The notes under the pieces are model-generated. The model was not told where the DNA came from and searched no databases. It worked only from the letters and a program-made list of their open reading frames with translations. The position numbers and the translations under genes are program-made. DNA of 64,000 nt, taken from assembly GCF_030161875.1 (NCBI RefSeq), contig NZ_BSVA01000001.1:2542001-2606000 (forward strand). The letters are read 5' to 3'. This DNA is from Homoserinibacter gongjuensis (GTDB taxonomy: Bacteria > Actinomycetota > Actinomycetes > Actinomycetales > Microbacteriaceae). Positions 27,701 through 37,339 of this stretch are shown piece after piece (positions within the stretch are counted from its first letter, which is position 1; each line of letters starts with the position of its first letter).

Positions 27701-27712
27701 GGGAGCGCTTCC
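27701..27712. promoter_or_regulatory. Possible LacI-family operator upstream of the sugar ABC transporter
   Basis: GGGAGCGCTTCC is a near palindrome centred on CG, close to the actinobacterial LacI/CebR operator TGGGAGCGCTCCCA (11 of 14 positions when flanks are counted). It lies 55 bases before the transporter -35 box. A second, better copy lies at 31380-31393. No LacI gene is in the window. Confidence 0.45.
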
Positions 27713-27766
27713 GAGAATGCGCGGTCCCGGGTTTGTCAGGACGGTGAACTAATTTCCCGGAAACCC

Positions 27767-27795
27767 TTGACCCTCGCTACGGGGGCTCGTAGATT
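27767..27795 (+). promoter_or_regulatory. SigA-type promoter for the sugar ABC transporter
   Basis: TTGACC (27767-27772) and TAGATT (27790-27795) are spaced by exactly 17 bases. It is the clearest -35/-10 pair in the gap of 205 bases before the binding-protein gene and leaves a 5' leader of about 60 bases. Confidence 0.65.
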
Positions 27796-27863
27796 GCCTC
27801 CGCGACGGGCGGCCGACGACGGCCCACGACGGGTGGGTCGGTCGGCGTCCAGACGGAGGGACC

Positions 27864-29106
27864 ATGAAGAGCACCACCCGGGCGGGGGCGATCGTGGCGA
27901 TGGGCACCGTTGCCCTGACGCTGGCATCCTGCGGATTCGGCGGGGGAGGTGGGGGCACCGGCGACTCCGATGGCATGACGCTCGACCTGCTGGTGCCGAG
28001 CTACTCCGACCAGACCCAGGGGCTGTGGGAGGACGTGATCGATGGCTTCGAGGACGCCAACCCCGACATCGACGTCAAGCTCGAGGTGCAGTCGTGGGAC
28101 AACCTCGAGTCGGTGATCTCGACCAAGGTGCAGAGCGGTGAGGCCCCCGACATCTACAACGGCGGTCCGTTCGCCGGCTTCGCCTCCGACGACCTGCTCT
28201 ATGCGGCCGAGGACGTGACCTCGCCCGAGACGCTGAGCGACTTCCAGGATTCGTTCCTCGCCAACGAGCAGCTCGACGGCACCACCTACGCCCTGCCGTT
28301 CATCGCATCCGCGCGCGCGCTCTTCGTGAACAACGCGCTGCTCGAACAGGCCGGAGTGGCCACGCCCCCGACCACCTGGGACGAGCTGCTCGACGCCGCG
28401 ACCAAGATCTCCGCACTCGGCAACGGCATCGCCGGCTACGGCATGCCGCTCGGATCGGAAGAGGCACAGGCCGAGGCCGCCGTCTGGCTGTGGGGCGGTG
28501 GGGGCACGTTCGGCGACGAGTCCGCGATCACGATCGACGACCCGGCTAACCTGCCCGGCGCCGAGCAGATCAAGAAGATGATCGACGCGGGCGCCACCCA
28601 GGCCGACCCGGGCTCGACCGACCGCTCGCCGCTCATGGACATCTTCATCCAGGGCAAGATCGGCATGCAGGTCGGCCTCCCGCCCACGGTGGGACAGATC
28701 GCCGAGAACAACCCCGACCTCGACTACTCGATCGTGCCGATCCCGACGAACGACGGCTCGCCCTTCACGCTCGGCGTCGCCGACCAGCTCATGGCGTTCC
28801 AGAACGACGGCGACAAGCAGGACGCGATCACCAAGTTCTTCGACTACTTCTACTCGGCCGACGTGTACGTGCCGTGGGTGAAGGCGGAGGGCTTCCTTCC
28901 GGTGACGAAGTCGGGTGCTGAGCAGCTCGCGGGGGGAGGCGCTCGCGCCGTTCCTCGAGGTGCTCCCGGACGCCCAGTTCTATCCGAGCACGAATCCGAA
29001 GTGGTCGGCGGCCGACTCGGCCTTCAAGGCGCTCTTCGGTCAGATCCAGTCCAAGTCCGCGCAGGATGTCCTCACCGAGATCCAGACCCAGGTCGACGCA
29101 GGCTGA
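27864..29106 (+). CDS. ABC sugar transporter substrate-binding lipoprotein (frameshift near 28931)
   Basis: Extracytoplasmic family-1 solute-binding protein of about 414 residues. It has a signal peptide with lipobox ALTLASCGFGG, giving lipid attachment at Cys 21. The body shows typical features: SGEAPDIYNGGPFAG, PFIASARALFVNN, TTWDELLDAATKI, and YVPWVKAEGFLPVT. The frame breaks in the six-G run 28931-28936; removing one G (or adding two) yields AEQLAGEALAPFLEVLPDAQF and an open frame to 29106. Two permease genes follow directly. Ligand is a sugar or oligosaccharide, not identifiable. Confidence 0.93.
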
Positions 29107-29110
29107 TCGC

Positions 29111-30010
29111 GTGCGGAGTTCGCACGCCGGCGGGCCGCGGGCATCGCTCGCGGCCCTGCCGTGGCTCGCACCGGCGGTGCTGCTCATCCTGGGGGTGGTG
29201 CTGTTCCCTGCGGGGGTGATGGTCTACAACTCGACCCGCGACATCTCCATCTCCGGGGTCGACAAGGGCTCCGCCGGGTTCGCCAACTACGTGGAGGTGT
29301 TCTCCTTCCCGTACTTCTGGCCGATCCTGGGCCGCACGGTCGTGTGGGTCGTGGTCGTCGTCGGGGTCACCGTCGTGCTCTCGCTCGGCATCGCGCAGAT
29401 CCTCGACAAGGCGTTCCCGGGCAGACGGCTCGTGCGGATGGTCGTGATCATCCCGTGGGCGGCCTCGGTCGTGATGACGACGATGGTCGTGTACTACGGG
29501 CTCGAGCCCTACTTCGGCATCATCAACCGGTTCCTCGTCGACGTCGGACTCGTCGACACCCCGGAGGGCTACGGCTGGACGCGCAACGCCGAGACCGCCT
29601 TCGCCTGGGCAGTGATCGTGGCCATCTTCGTGTCGTTGCCCTTCACGACCTACACGATCCTGGCGGGCCTCGCGACGATCCCGACCGAGACCCTCGAGGC
29701 CGCGAAGGTCGACGGCGCGAGCCCCGCGCGCAGCTATCTCACGGTCGTGCTGCCGCAACTGCGCGGGGCACTCTCGGTGGCGGTGCTCATCAACATCATC
29801 AACGTGTTCAACTCGCTGCCGATCCTCAAGGTGATGACGGGATCGATCCCGGGATACGACGCCGACACCGTGATGACGATGATCTTCAAGTACATCCAGA
29901 ACCAGCACAAGGTCGATGTGGCGAGCGCCCTCTCGGTCGTCGCGTTCGTGATCGTGCTCGTCATCGTCGCGGTCTACGTGCGCGTCGTGCGCCCGATGCG
30001 GGAGGTGTGA
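29111..30010 (+). CDS. Sugar ABC transporter permease 1 (MalF type)
   Basis: A 299-residue inner-membrane protein with six helices starting LPWLAPAVLLILGVVLFPAGV. The EAA loop that docks the ATPase is ETLEAAKVDGASPARSYLTVVLPQL. GTG 29111 is 4 bases past the binding-protein stop. It pairs with the next gene as the heteromeric channel. No ATPase gene is in the cluster, so a shared MsmK/MsiK-like ATPase elsewhere is expected, as is common in actinobacteria. Confidence 0.94.
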   Translation: MRSSHAGGPRASLAALPWLAPAVLLILGVVLFPAGVMVYNSTRDISISGVDKGSAGFANYVEVFSFPYFWPILGRTVVWVVVVVGVTVVLSLGIAQILDKAFPGRRLVRMVVIIPWAASVVMTTMVVYYGLEPYFGIINRFLVDVGLVDTPEGYGWTRNAETAFAWAVIVAIFVSLPFTTYTILAGLATIPTETLEAAKVDGASPARSYLTVVLPQLRGALSVAVLINIINVFNSLPILKVMTGSIPGYDADTVMTMIFKYIQNQHKVDVASALSVVAFVIVLVIVAVYVRVVRPMREV

Positions 30011-30011
30011 G

Positions 30012-30896
30012 GTGACCTCCGCGACCGCGTCGCGCAGCATCCGGCGCCGACGCTACACGAGCGATCAGGTGCCGCTCGGTCGCGTGCTGCTGCGGATGCT
30101 GGGCGGTCTGGTCGTGCTCGTCGTGTTCGTGCTGCCCTACACGATCATGTTCTTCGGCTCGGTCAAGACGAAGGCGCAGATCCGTTCGGTGGAGCCCACC
30201 TACTTTCCGCGGGAGTGGCACTGGGAGAACTACCTGACGATGTGGTCGACGCCCGAGACACCGCTCGTGCAGAACCTCATCTCGACGATCGTGATCGCGA
30301 GCTGCGCCACGGTGCTCGCGCTCCTCGTGGCGGTGCCCGCCGCCTACTACACGGCGCGGTTCCGGTTCCCCGGGCGGTTCGCCTTCCTCGCGCTCGTCAT
30401 CACGACGCAGATGCTGCAGCCGGCGGTGCTCACCTCGGGCCTGTTCCGGCAGTTCGTGGCGCTCGGGATGCACGACACCTGGGCGGCGATGATCCTGACG
30501 AACGCCGCGTTCAATCTCGCCTTCACGGTCTGGATCCTGCACTCGTTCTTCGCCTCGATCCCTCGCGAGATCGACGAGGCGGCGCAGCTCGACGGGGCAG
30601 GGCGCCTCGCGACCCTGTTCCGCATCAACCTGCCACTGGTCTGGCCCGGGCTCGTGACGGCGATCGTCTTCACCTTCGTCGCCGCGTGGAACGAGTTCGC
30701 GGCGTCGCTCGTGATCCTGTCGACGGCCGGCAATCAACCGCTCTCGGTGGCACTCACGAAGTTCGTGGGGCAGTACGAGACCTCGTGGCAGTACGTGTTC
30801 GGCATCTCGATCGTGGCGATCGTTCCGGTCGTGGTGCTCTTCATGCTCATCGAGAAGCGGCTCGTGGGCGGCCTCGCGACGGGTGGGGTGAAATAA
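30012..30896 (+). CDS. Sugar ABC transporter permease 2 (MalG type)
   Basis: A 294-residue, six-helix protein. It begins after a short basic head with VVFVLPYTIMFFGSVKTKAQI, and FYPREWHWENY-like text follows (TYFPREWHWENYLTMW). The EAA loop is IDEAAQLDGAGRLATLFRINLPL. The gene starts at GTG 30012, one base after the first permease stop. A perfect 18-bp terminator hairpin begins at the stop codon, ending this three-gene operon. Confidence 0.94.
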   Translation: MTSATASRSIRRRRYTSDQVPLGRVLLRMLGGLVVLVVFVLPYTIMFFGSVKTKAQIRSVEPTYFPREWHWENYLTMWSTPETPLVQNLISTIVIASCATVLALLVAVPAAYYTARFRFPGRFAFLALVITTQMLQPAVLTSGLFRQFVALGMHDTWAAMILTNAAFNLAFTVWILHSFFASIPREIDEAAQLDGAGRLATLFRINLPLVWPGLVTAIVFTFVAAWNEFAASLVILSTAGNQPLSVALTKFVGQYETSWQYVFGISIVAIVPVVVLFMLIEKRLVGGLATGGVK

Positions 30897-30938
30897 CCAC
30901 GGGCTGCGCGGCACACGATCGTGCCGCGCAGCCCGTGG
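30897..30938. terminator. Strong bidirectional terminator hairpin after the ABC transporter
   Basis: A perfect 18-bp inverted repeat (CCACGGGCTGCGCGGCAC at 30897-30914 and its complement at 30921-30938) with loop ACGATC. It lies between the plus-strand permease and the minus-strand unknown gene and can stop both. Confidence 0.85.
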
Positions 30939-30952
30939 CCCGGCGGGATGGC

Positions 30953-31355
30953 TCAGCTGGACTGGTCGAGCGCGATGGCGAGTTCACGGGCGTCGGAGCC
31001 GACGGTGAGGTACTTCGGCTCACGCACGAGCGTGGGCACGTAGTCGCGATACTCCTGCGGCTGCGCAGCGAGGAAGGCCCGCTCGGCGTGTAGGCCACCA
31101 GCAGGCAGACGCCGCTCGTGTCGACATCGCCGTCATCGTCGATCGCGTACTCGAGATCGCGGATCGCCGCGATGTCGTCGGCGTCGAACGCCGCGACGAG
31201 CTCGTCGATCCCGGTGTGGAAGTAGCGGAAGCCTTCGACGACCTTCTCACCCGTGGGCTTGTGGATCAGGTCGGTGAAGACGAGCAGGCGCTTCTTGGTC
31301 TCGAAGGTGTCGGTCTGGGCTTTCAGCCAGTCGGTCAGGGGAGGTAGTCGGTCAT
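30953..31355 (-). CDS. Unknown protein of about 134 residues (two frameshifts)
   Basis: Two one-base losses, in the GGGG run 31338-31341 and near 31088, break an otherwise coherent frame. Repaired, it reads MTDYLPLTDWLKAQTDTFET, KKRLLVFTDLIHKPTGEKVV, EGFRYFHTGIDELVAAFDAD, DIAAIRDLEYAIDDDGDVDT, SGVCLLVAYTAERAFLAAQP, QEYRDYVPTLVREPKYLTVG, SDARELAIALDQSS. It is a small soluble acidic protein without known motifs. I do not recognise the family. A CebR-like operator (31380-31393) lies in its promoter region, suggesting sugar control together with the adjacent transporter. Confidence 0.7.
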
Positions 31356-31379
31356 CGGCTGCCTTCTGTGTGGTGGACG

Positions 31380-31393
31380 TGGGAGCGCTCTCA
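31380..31393. promoter_or_regulatory. LacI/CebR-type operator
   Basis: TGGGAGCGCTCTCA matches the known actinobacterial CebR operator TGGGAGCGCTCCCA at 13 of 14 positions. It lies 25 bases upstream of the unknown minus-strand gene. The related site at 27701 precedes the sugar transporter operon. Confidence 0.6.
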
Positions 31394-31434
31394 CGAGCGC
31401 CACGAGAATAGCGCAGATTCCGGTCGCGTCGCGC

Positions 31435-32045
31435 TCAGGCTGGAGGAAGTCCGCCCTGCCGCCATTCGCGCGCGAGGATCGCGTAGTCGAGTTCGTCGCC
31501 CCAGCGGCCCTTGTACCACTCGCTTTCGACGAGCCGTGCCTCGAGCCGCATGCCGAGCCGCTCCGCCAGCCGCGCGGATGCCGTGTTTTCGGCGTCGATA
31601 CGCGCCACGACGCGCCGCACCCCGTAGATGCGGAATGCCGCGTCGACGAGTGCACGGCAGGCTTCTGTCGCATAGCCGCGGCCCGTGACATCCGGGCGGA
31701 TGACCCAGCCGATCTCGACCGTGCCGTTCGCGGCGTCCAGGTGGAACAGCACGAGGTCGCCGATGAGCTCGCCGTCGTCGCGTCGCACGATGGCGACCGG
31801 CACACCGCCGTTCTCGCCCTCGAGCGAGGTCGAGCCGAAGACGCGGCCGATGCGTGCGCGGATGTCGCCGGCCGTCTGCGGAGGGAACGGGAGGAAACGG
31901 CAGACGTCCGGATCGCCGCGGTACACCGTCATCGCCTCGACGTCGTCGTCGGTGAGGGGACGCAGGGTGAGGCGGTCGGTCTCGAGCAGCAGCTCGGCGG
32001 GCGCCGGGGAAGCACGAACGGCGAGGGCGCGGCGGGATCGATCAT
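31435..32045 (-). CDS. GNAT-family N-acetyltransferase, RimJ/RimL type (frameshift near 32006)
   Basis: About 203 residues after correction. It starts LLLETDRLTLRPLTDDDVEAM, as do many RimJ-like enzymes. The acetyl-CoA loop is VTGRGYATEACRALVDAAF, and NTASARLAERLGMRLEA follows. One missing base in GGGG 32006-32009 separates the head (MIDPAAPSPFVLP) from PAPAELLLETD. That start (ATG 32045) overlaps the DUF72 stop by ATGA, which supports the repair. Substrate unknown. Confidence 0.88.
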
Positions 32046-32856
32046 CTGGCCAATCGTGCCACGAGCGACATCGCATCGAACGGAGCGCGCACCTTGACGT
32101 CGTTGTCGAAGTAGACGTACACGTCGCGGTCGTGGTCGAGGTGGTCGCGCGTCCACTCCTCCCAGTCGTCGAGCGCCGCGTCGTCGTAGCCCGAGGTGTA
32201 CAGCTCCTTGTCGCCGTGCAGGCGCGCGTAGGCGAAATCGGCGGTCACCCAGTCGAGCCGCGGCCAGCGTCCCTCGTTGTCGCCCAGCACGACGGCCACG
32301 TTCGCCGCGGCGGCCTGGTCGGCGAACTCCTGGTCGTCGAAGCTGTGAGCCCGCGGTTCGATCGCGTGGCGCAGCGGGCGCGGCTCGTCGATCTCGAGCA
32401 GTTCCTTGCCCCGCATCCGCTCGCCGCGGCCGCGCGCCAGCTCCAGCGCCCGCTCCGTGTCGTGGGGAAGGAGAGCGAGCAGCCGCTCGATGAGCTCGGG
32501 GTCGTAGTCGAGGTTGGGGGCAGCTGCCAGAGCAGGGGGCCGAGCTTCGGTCCGAGCCCGAGCAGGCCGGATGCGAGGAAGTTCGCGAACGGCTCCGCGA
32601 CGTCGTCGAGGCGGCGGATGTGCGTGATGAAGCGCGGCACCTTCACGGCGAAGACGAAGTCGTCGGGCGTCTCCTCGCGCCACTTGCGCCAGCTCGCGGG
32701 CTTCTGCAGCGAGTAGAACGACCCGTTGAGCTCGATCGAGGTGACGCGCTCGGATGCGTAACTCAGCTCGTCGGCCTGCCGCAGGCCCTTCGGGTAGAAC
32801 GCGCCGCGCCACGGCGCATACGTCCACCCCGACATCCCCACGCGTGCGGTCGCCAT
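32042..32856 (-). CDS. DUF72 family protein (frameshift near 32516)
   Basis: About 271 residues after correction, with the DUF72 TIM-barrel pattern: VGMSGWTYAPWRGAFYPKGL, then SIELNGSFYSLQKPASWRKW, then FAVKVPRFITHIRRL, and near the end TADFAYARLHGDKELY and DVYVYFDND. One missing base in the five-G run 32516-32520 joins LLWQLP to PNLDYDPELIERLL. The function of the family is not established. It is followed by and coupled to the GNAT gene. Confidence 0.9.
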
Positions 32857-32905
32857 CCGTCCATCCTGACCCTGCGATCGCTCGTCGTCCACCGACGGAC
32901 GTCAG

Positions 32906-33720
32906 CTAGTCGTTGTACGAGTTCTCGGGGCCGGGGTACACGCCGGAAGCGACATCGGCCGTCCAGGCGCGCGCCGCATCCGTGAGCACCTCGGCGAGAT
33001 TCGCGTACTGCTTCACGAACTTGGGGATGCGCCCGGTCGTGAGCCCCGCCCAGTCGGTCCAGACGAGCAGTTGCCCGTCGGTGTGGGGGCCGGCGCCGAC
33101 GGAGATCGTGGGGATCGTGAGCGCTTCGGTCACGCGTCGCGCCGCCTCGGCCGGCACCATCTCGAGCACGACGGCGAACGCGCCGGCATCCTCGACTGCT
33201 CGTGCGTCGGCGAGCAGCTGTTCGACACCCGACCCGCGACCCTGGATCACGTGACCACCGAGCTGATGCTCACTCTGCGGCGTGAACCCGATGTGCGCCA
33301 TCACGGGGATGCCGGCCGACACGATGCGGCGGATCTGTTCGGCCGAGCGCACGCCTCCTCGAGCTTGACCGCGTGGGCGCCGGTCTCCTTCATGAAGCGG
33401 AAGGCGGTGTGGAGGGCTTCGTCGGTGCTGGTTTCGTACGACCCGAACGGCATGTCCGCCACGACGAACGCCCGCTTGACCGCGCCCGCGACCGCCCGCG
33501 TGAGGGGGATGAGCTCGTCGACGGTGACCGGCAGCGTCGTGTCGTAGCCGAAGACGTTGTTGCCGGCGGAGTCGCCCACCAGGAGGAAGTCGATGCCGGC
33601 ACGATCGAAGATCGCCGCCGTGAGCTGGTCGTAGCTCGTGAGGCCGGTGATCTTGATGCCGTTGGCCTTCGCGTTCTGGAAATGCCGGGTGCGGACCTTC
33701 TTGACGACCTCGTCTGCCAT
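32906..33720 (-). CDS. panB: 3-methyl-2-oxobutanoate hydroxymethyltransferase (frameshift near 33356)
   Basis: PanB makes ketopantoate from 2-oxoisovalerate for pantothenate and CoA. Motifs: [42 protein letters not shown] (Mg and substrate), [14 protein letters not shown], and [17 protein letters not shown]. One missing base near 33354-33358 breaks [17 protein letters not shown]. Corrected length is about 271 residues, normal. It starts at ATG 33720, 9 bases downstream of the membrane gene's stop. Confidence 0.95.
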
Positions 33721-33729
33721 TGGGTCAGT

Positions 33730-34410
33730 CTAGGCGGCGGCGACCGACGCGCGAGGCGACCGGGGGATCCGCGGCACCGCGGTGCGCAGCACACCGATCA
33801 CGATCACCAGCTGGGCGGCGAGGTACAGGCCCATGATGAGTGTGTCTTCTGGCGGAGTCTGGAACAGCGGCGTGAAGATGCGGAAGGCGAGCAGCGAATC
33901 GCTTGCGACGAACAGGGCGCCGCCGATCGTCGTGAAGACGTTGCCGCGGGTGGCGGATGCGGCCATGAGCGCGAGCGCGGCTCCGTAGAGCGCGACGGCG
34001 GGCCAGGTCTCGTCGAGATACGGCCAGAGCGCGAGCAGCAACCCCGCGAACCACGGCACCAGGCCGATCGCCCACCACGACGGACGCCGACGGAAGCCCA
34101 CATGGAAGACCGTGATGTAGGCGAGGTGCGCCGCGAGGAAGAAGCTCAATCCCACGAGGAAGAACGGCAGCATGACGTCGCCGAGCCAGGAGAGCGTCAG
34201 CGCCGTCACGAGCAGGGCGAGCACAGAGGTGCGCAGACGCAGGCGACCGGCCAGGATCACGATCACGACCCCGAGCAGCAGCGCGGGCATCGTGAGCCCC
34301 TTGGTGGCCCGATCGAGTTCGACGAGTCCCGCCAGCTTCACTGCGAGGTGGAAGATCGACACCGCCAGAAACGGCGCGAACCCTCCCAGCAGCAGCGGGA
34401 CTCGCGGCAT
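33730..34410 (-). CDS. YhhN/TMEM86-family membrane protein (lysoplasmalogenase-like)
   Basis: A 226-residue protein with about eight hydrophobic helices. Family signatures: TKGLTMPALLLGVVIV, LTLSWLGDVMLPFFLVGLSFFLAAHLAYI, and GALFVASDSLLAF, with Asp residues within helices that form the TMEM86 active site. Characterised relatives hydrolyse the vinyl-ether bond of lysoplasmalogens; actinobacterial substrates are unproven. It starts one base after the gdhA stop on the same strand. Confidence 0.85.
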   Translation of the reverse strand: MPRVPLLLGGFAPFLAVSIFHLAVKLAGLVELDRATKGLTMPALLLGVVIVILAGRLRLRTSVLALLVTALTLSWLGDVMLPFFLVGLSFFLAAHLAYITVFHVGFRRRPSWWAIGLVPWFAGLLLALWPYLDETWPAVALYGAALALMAASATRGNVFTTIGGALFVASDSLLAFRIFTPLFQTPPEDTLIMGLYLAAQLVIVIGVLRTAVPRIPRSPRASVAAA

Positions 34411-34411
34411 C

Positions 34412-35833
<1,422 letters not shown>

Positions 35834-36002
35834 TCACGACGGAACGCCGCACCCGAGGTCGTCGGGTCGATGGCATCCTGCCGGCGCTTCACTGCGGAGC
35901 GGCCGACGAGGCGGGTGACGAAATCGACCGTGACGGCATCGTATCGGAGGGAGGCGCCGCTAGCCTAAGACGAGACCGTGACGCAGTGACGAGAGGACCC
36001 GG

Positions 36003-37339
36003 ATGGACAAGCAGCGAGACTTCGTTCTGCGCACGATCGAGGAGCGCGGAGTGAAGTTCGTCCGCCTCTGGTTCACGGATGTCGTGGGCACCCTGAAGTC
36101 GGTGGCACTGGCCCCGGCGGAGGTCGAGGGGGCGTTCACCGAGGGCGTCGGGATCGACGGATCCGCGATCGAGGGGCTCACGCGCGCCTTCGAGGCCGAC
36201 GTGCTCGCGCATCCGGATCCGACGACGTTCCAGATCCTGCCGTGGCGCGGGGAGGTCGACCCGACCGCGCGCATGTTCTGCGACATCTCGACGCCCGACG
36301 GGCAGCCCGCCGTGGCCGACCCGCGCAACGTGCTCAAGCGAGCGCTCGAGAAGGCGGCCGATCGCGGCTTCACCTTCTACACGCATCCCGAGATCGAGTT
36401 CTACCTGCTCAAGTCGAGCAAGCTGCGCAAGGGCCGCCCCGTTCCGGTCGACTCCGCCGGCTACTTCGACAACGTGCCCGGGGGACTGCGCACGACTTCC
36501 GTCGTCGCAGCGTGCGGATGCTCGAAGACCTGGGCATCTCGGTCGAGTTCAGCCACCATGAGGCGGGCCCCGGCCAGAACGAGATCGACCTGCGCTATGC
36601 CGACGCGCTCACCACGGCCGACAACATCATGACCTTCCGCACCGTCGTGAAGGAGGTCGCGATCGAGCAGGGCGTCTACGCGACGTTCATGCCGAAGCCG
36701 TTCTCGGAGCATCCCGGTTCCGGCATGCACACGCACGTCTCGCTCTTCGAGGGGGACGCGAACGCCTTCTTCGACGCGGGTGGGGAGTACCAGCTCTCGC
36801 AGATCGGGCGGCAGTTCGTGGCGGGCCTGTTGACCCACGCCCCGGAGATCACAGCGGTGACCAACCAGTTCGTCAACTCCTACAAGCGGCTGTGGGGCGG
36901 TGACGAGGCGCCCAGCTATGTCACGTGGGGCCACAACAACCGCTCTGCCCTCGTGCGCGTGCCGTTGTACAAGCCCGGCAAGGGGCAGAGCGCCCGTGTC
37001 GAGTACCGCGGCATCGACTCGGCGGCCAACCCCTACTTGTCGTACGCACTCCTGCTTGCGGCGGGGCTCAAGGGCATCGAGGAGGGTTACGAACTCCCGC
37101 CCGAGGCCGACTCCGACGTCTTCAACATGACGAACGCCGAGCGGCGGGCGCTCGGCTATCAGGCGCTGCCCTCGAGCCTCGACAGGGCGCTGCTCATCAT
37201 GGAGGAGTCGGAGCTCGTGGCCGAGACACTGGGGGAGCAGGTCTTCAACTACGTGCTGCTCAACAAGCGGCGCGAGTGGGCCGGCTACCGATCCCAGGTG
37301 ACGCCGTTCGAGCTGGAAGCGAACCTGGAGGCGCTCTGA
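36003..37339 (+). CDS. glnA2: Type I glutamine synthetase, GlnA2 class (frameshift near 36480)
   Basis: A GS-fold protein of about 445 residues. VKFVRLWFTDVVGTLKSVAL and ITP-like start, then FTFYTHPEIEFYLLK, then SGMHTHVSLFEG (metal His), and NRSALVRVPLYKPG (ATP/Arg site). The frame breaks in GGGGG 36480-36484; adding one G gives GGTAHDFRRRSVRMLEDLG. The C-terminal region lacks the adenylylation motif, reading DVFNMTNAERRALGY where GlnA1 has LYELPPEE. Order glnA2-glnE-glnA1 matches mycobacteria. It may be a true synthetase or a gamma-glutamyl ligase. Confidence 0.92.

Noticed and set aside
27864..30896. Incomplete or decayed ABC transporter because no ATPase gene is present
   Set aside because: Actinobacterial sugar importers commonly share one MsiK-type ATPase encoded elsewhere; both permeases have intact EAA loops.
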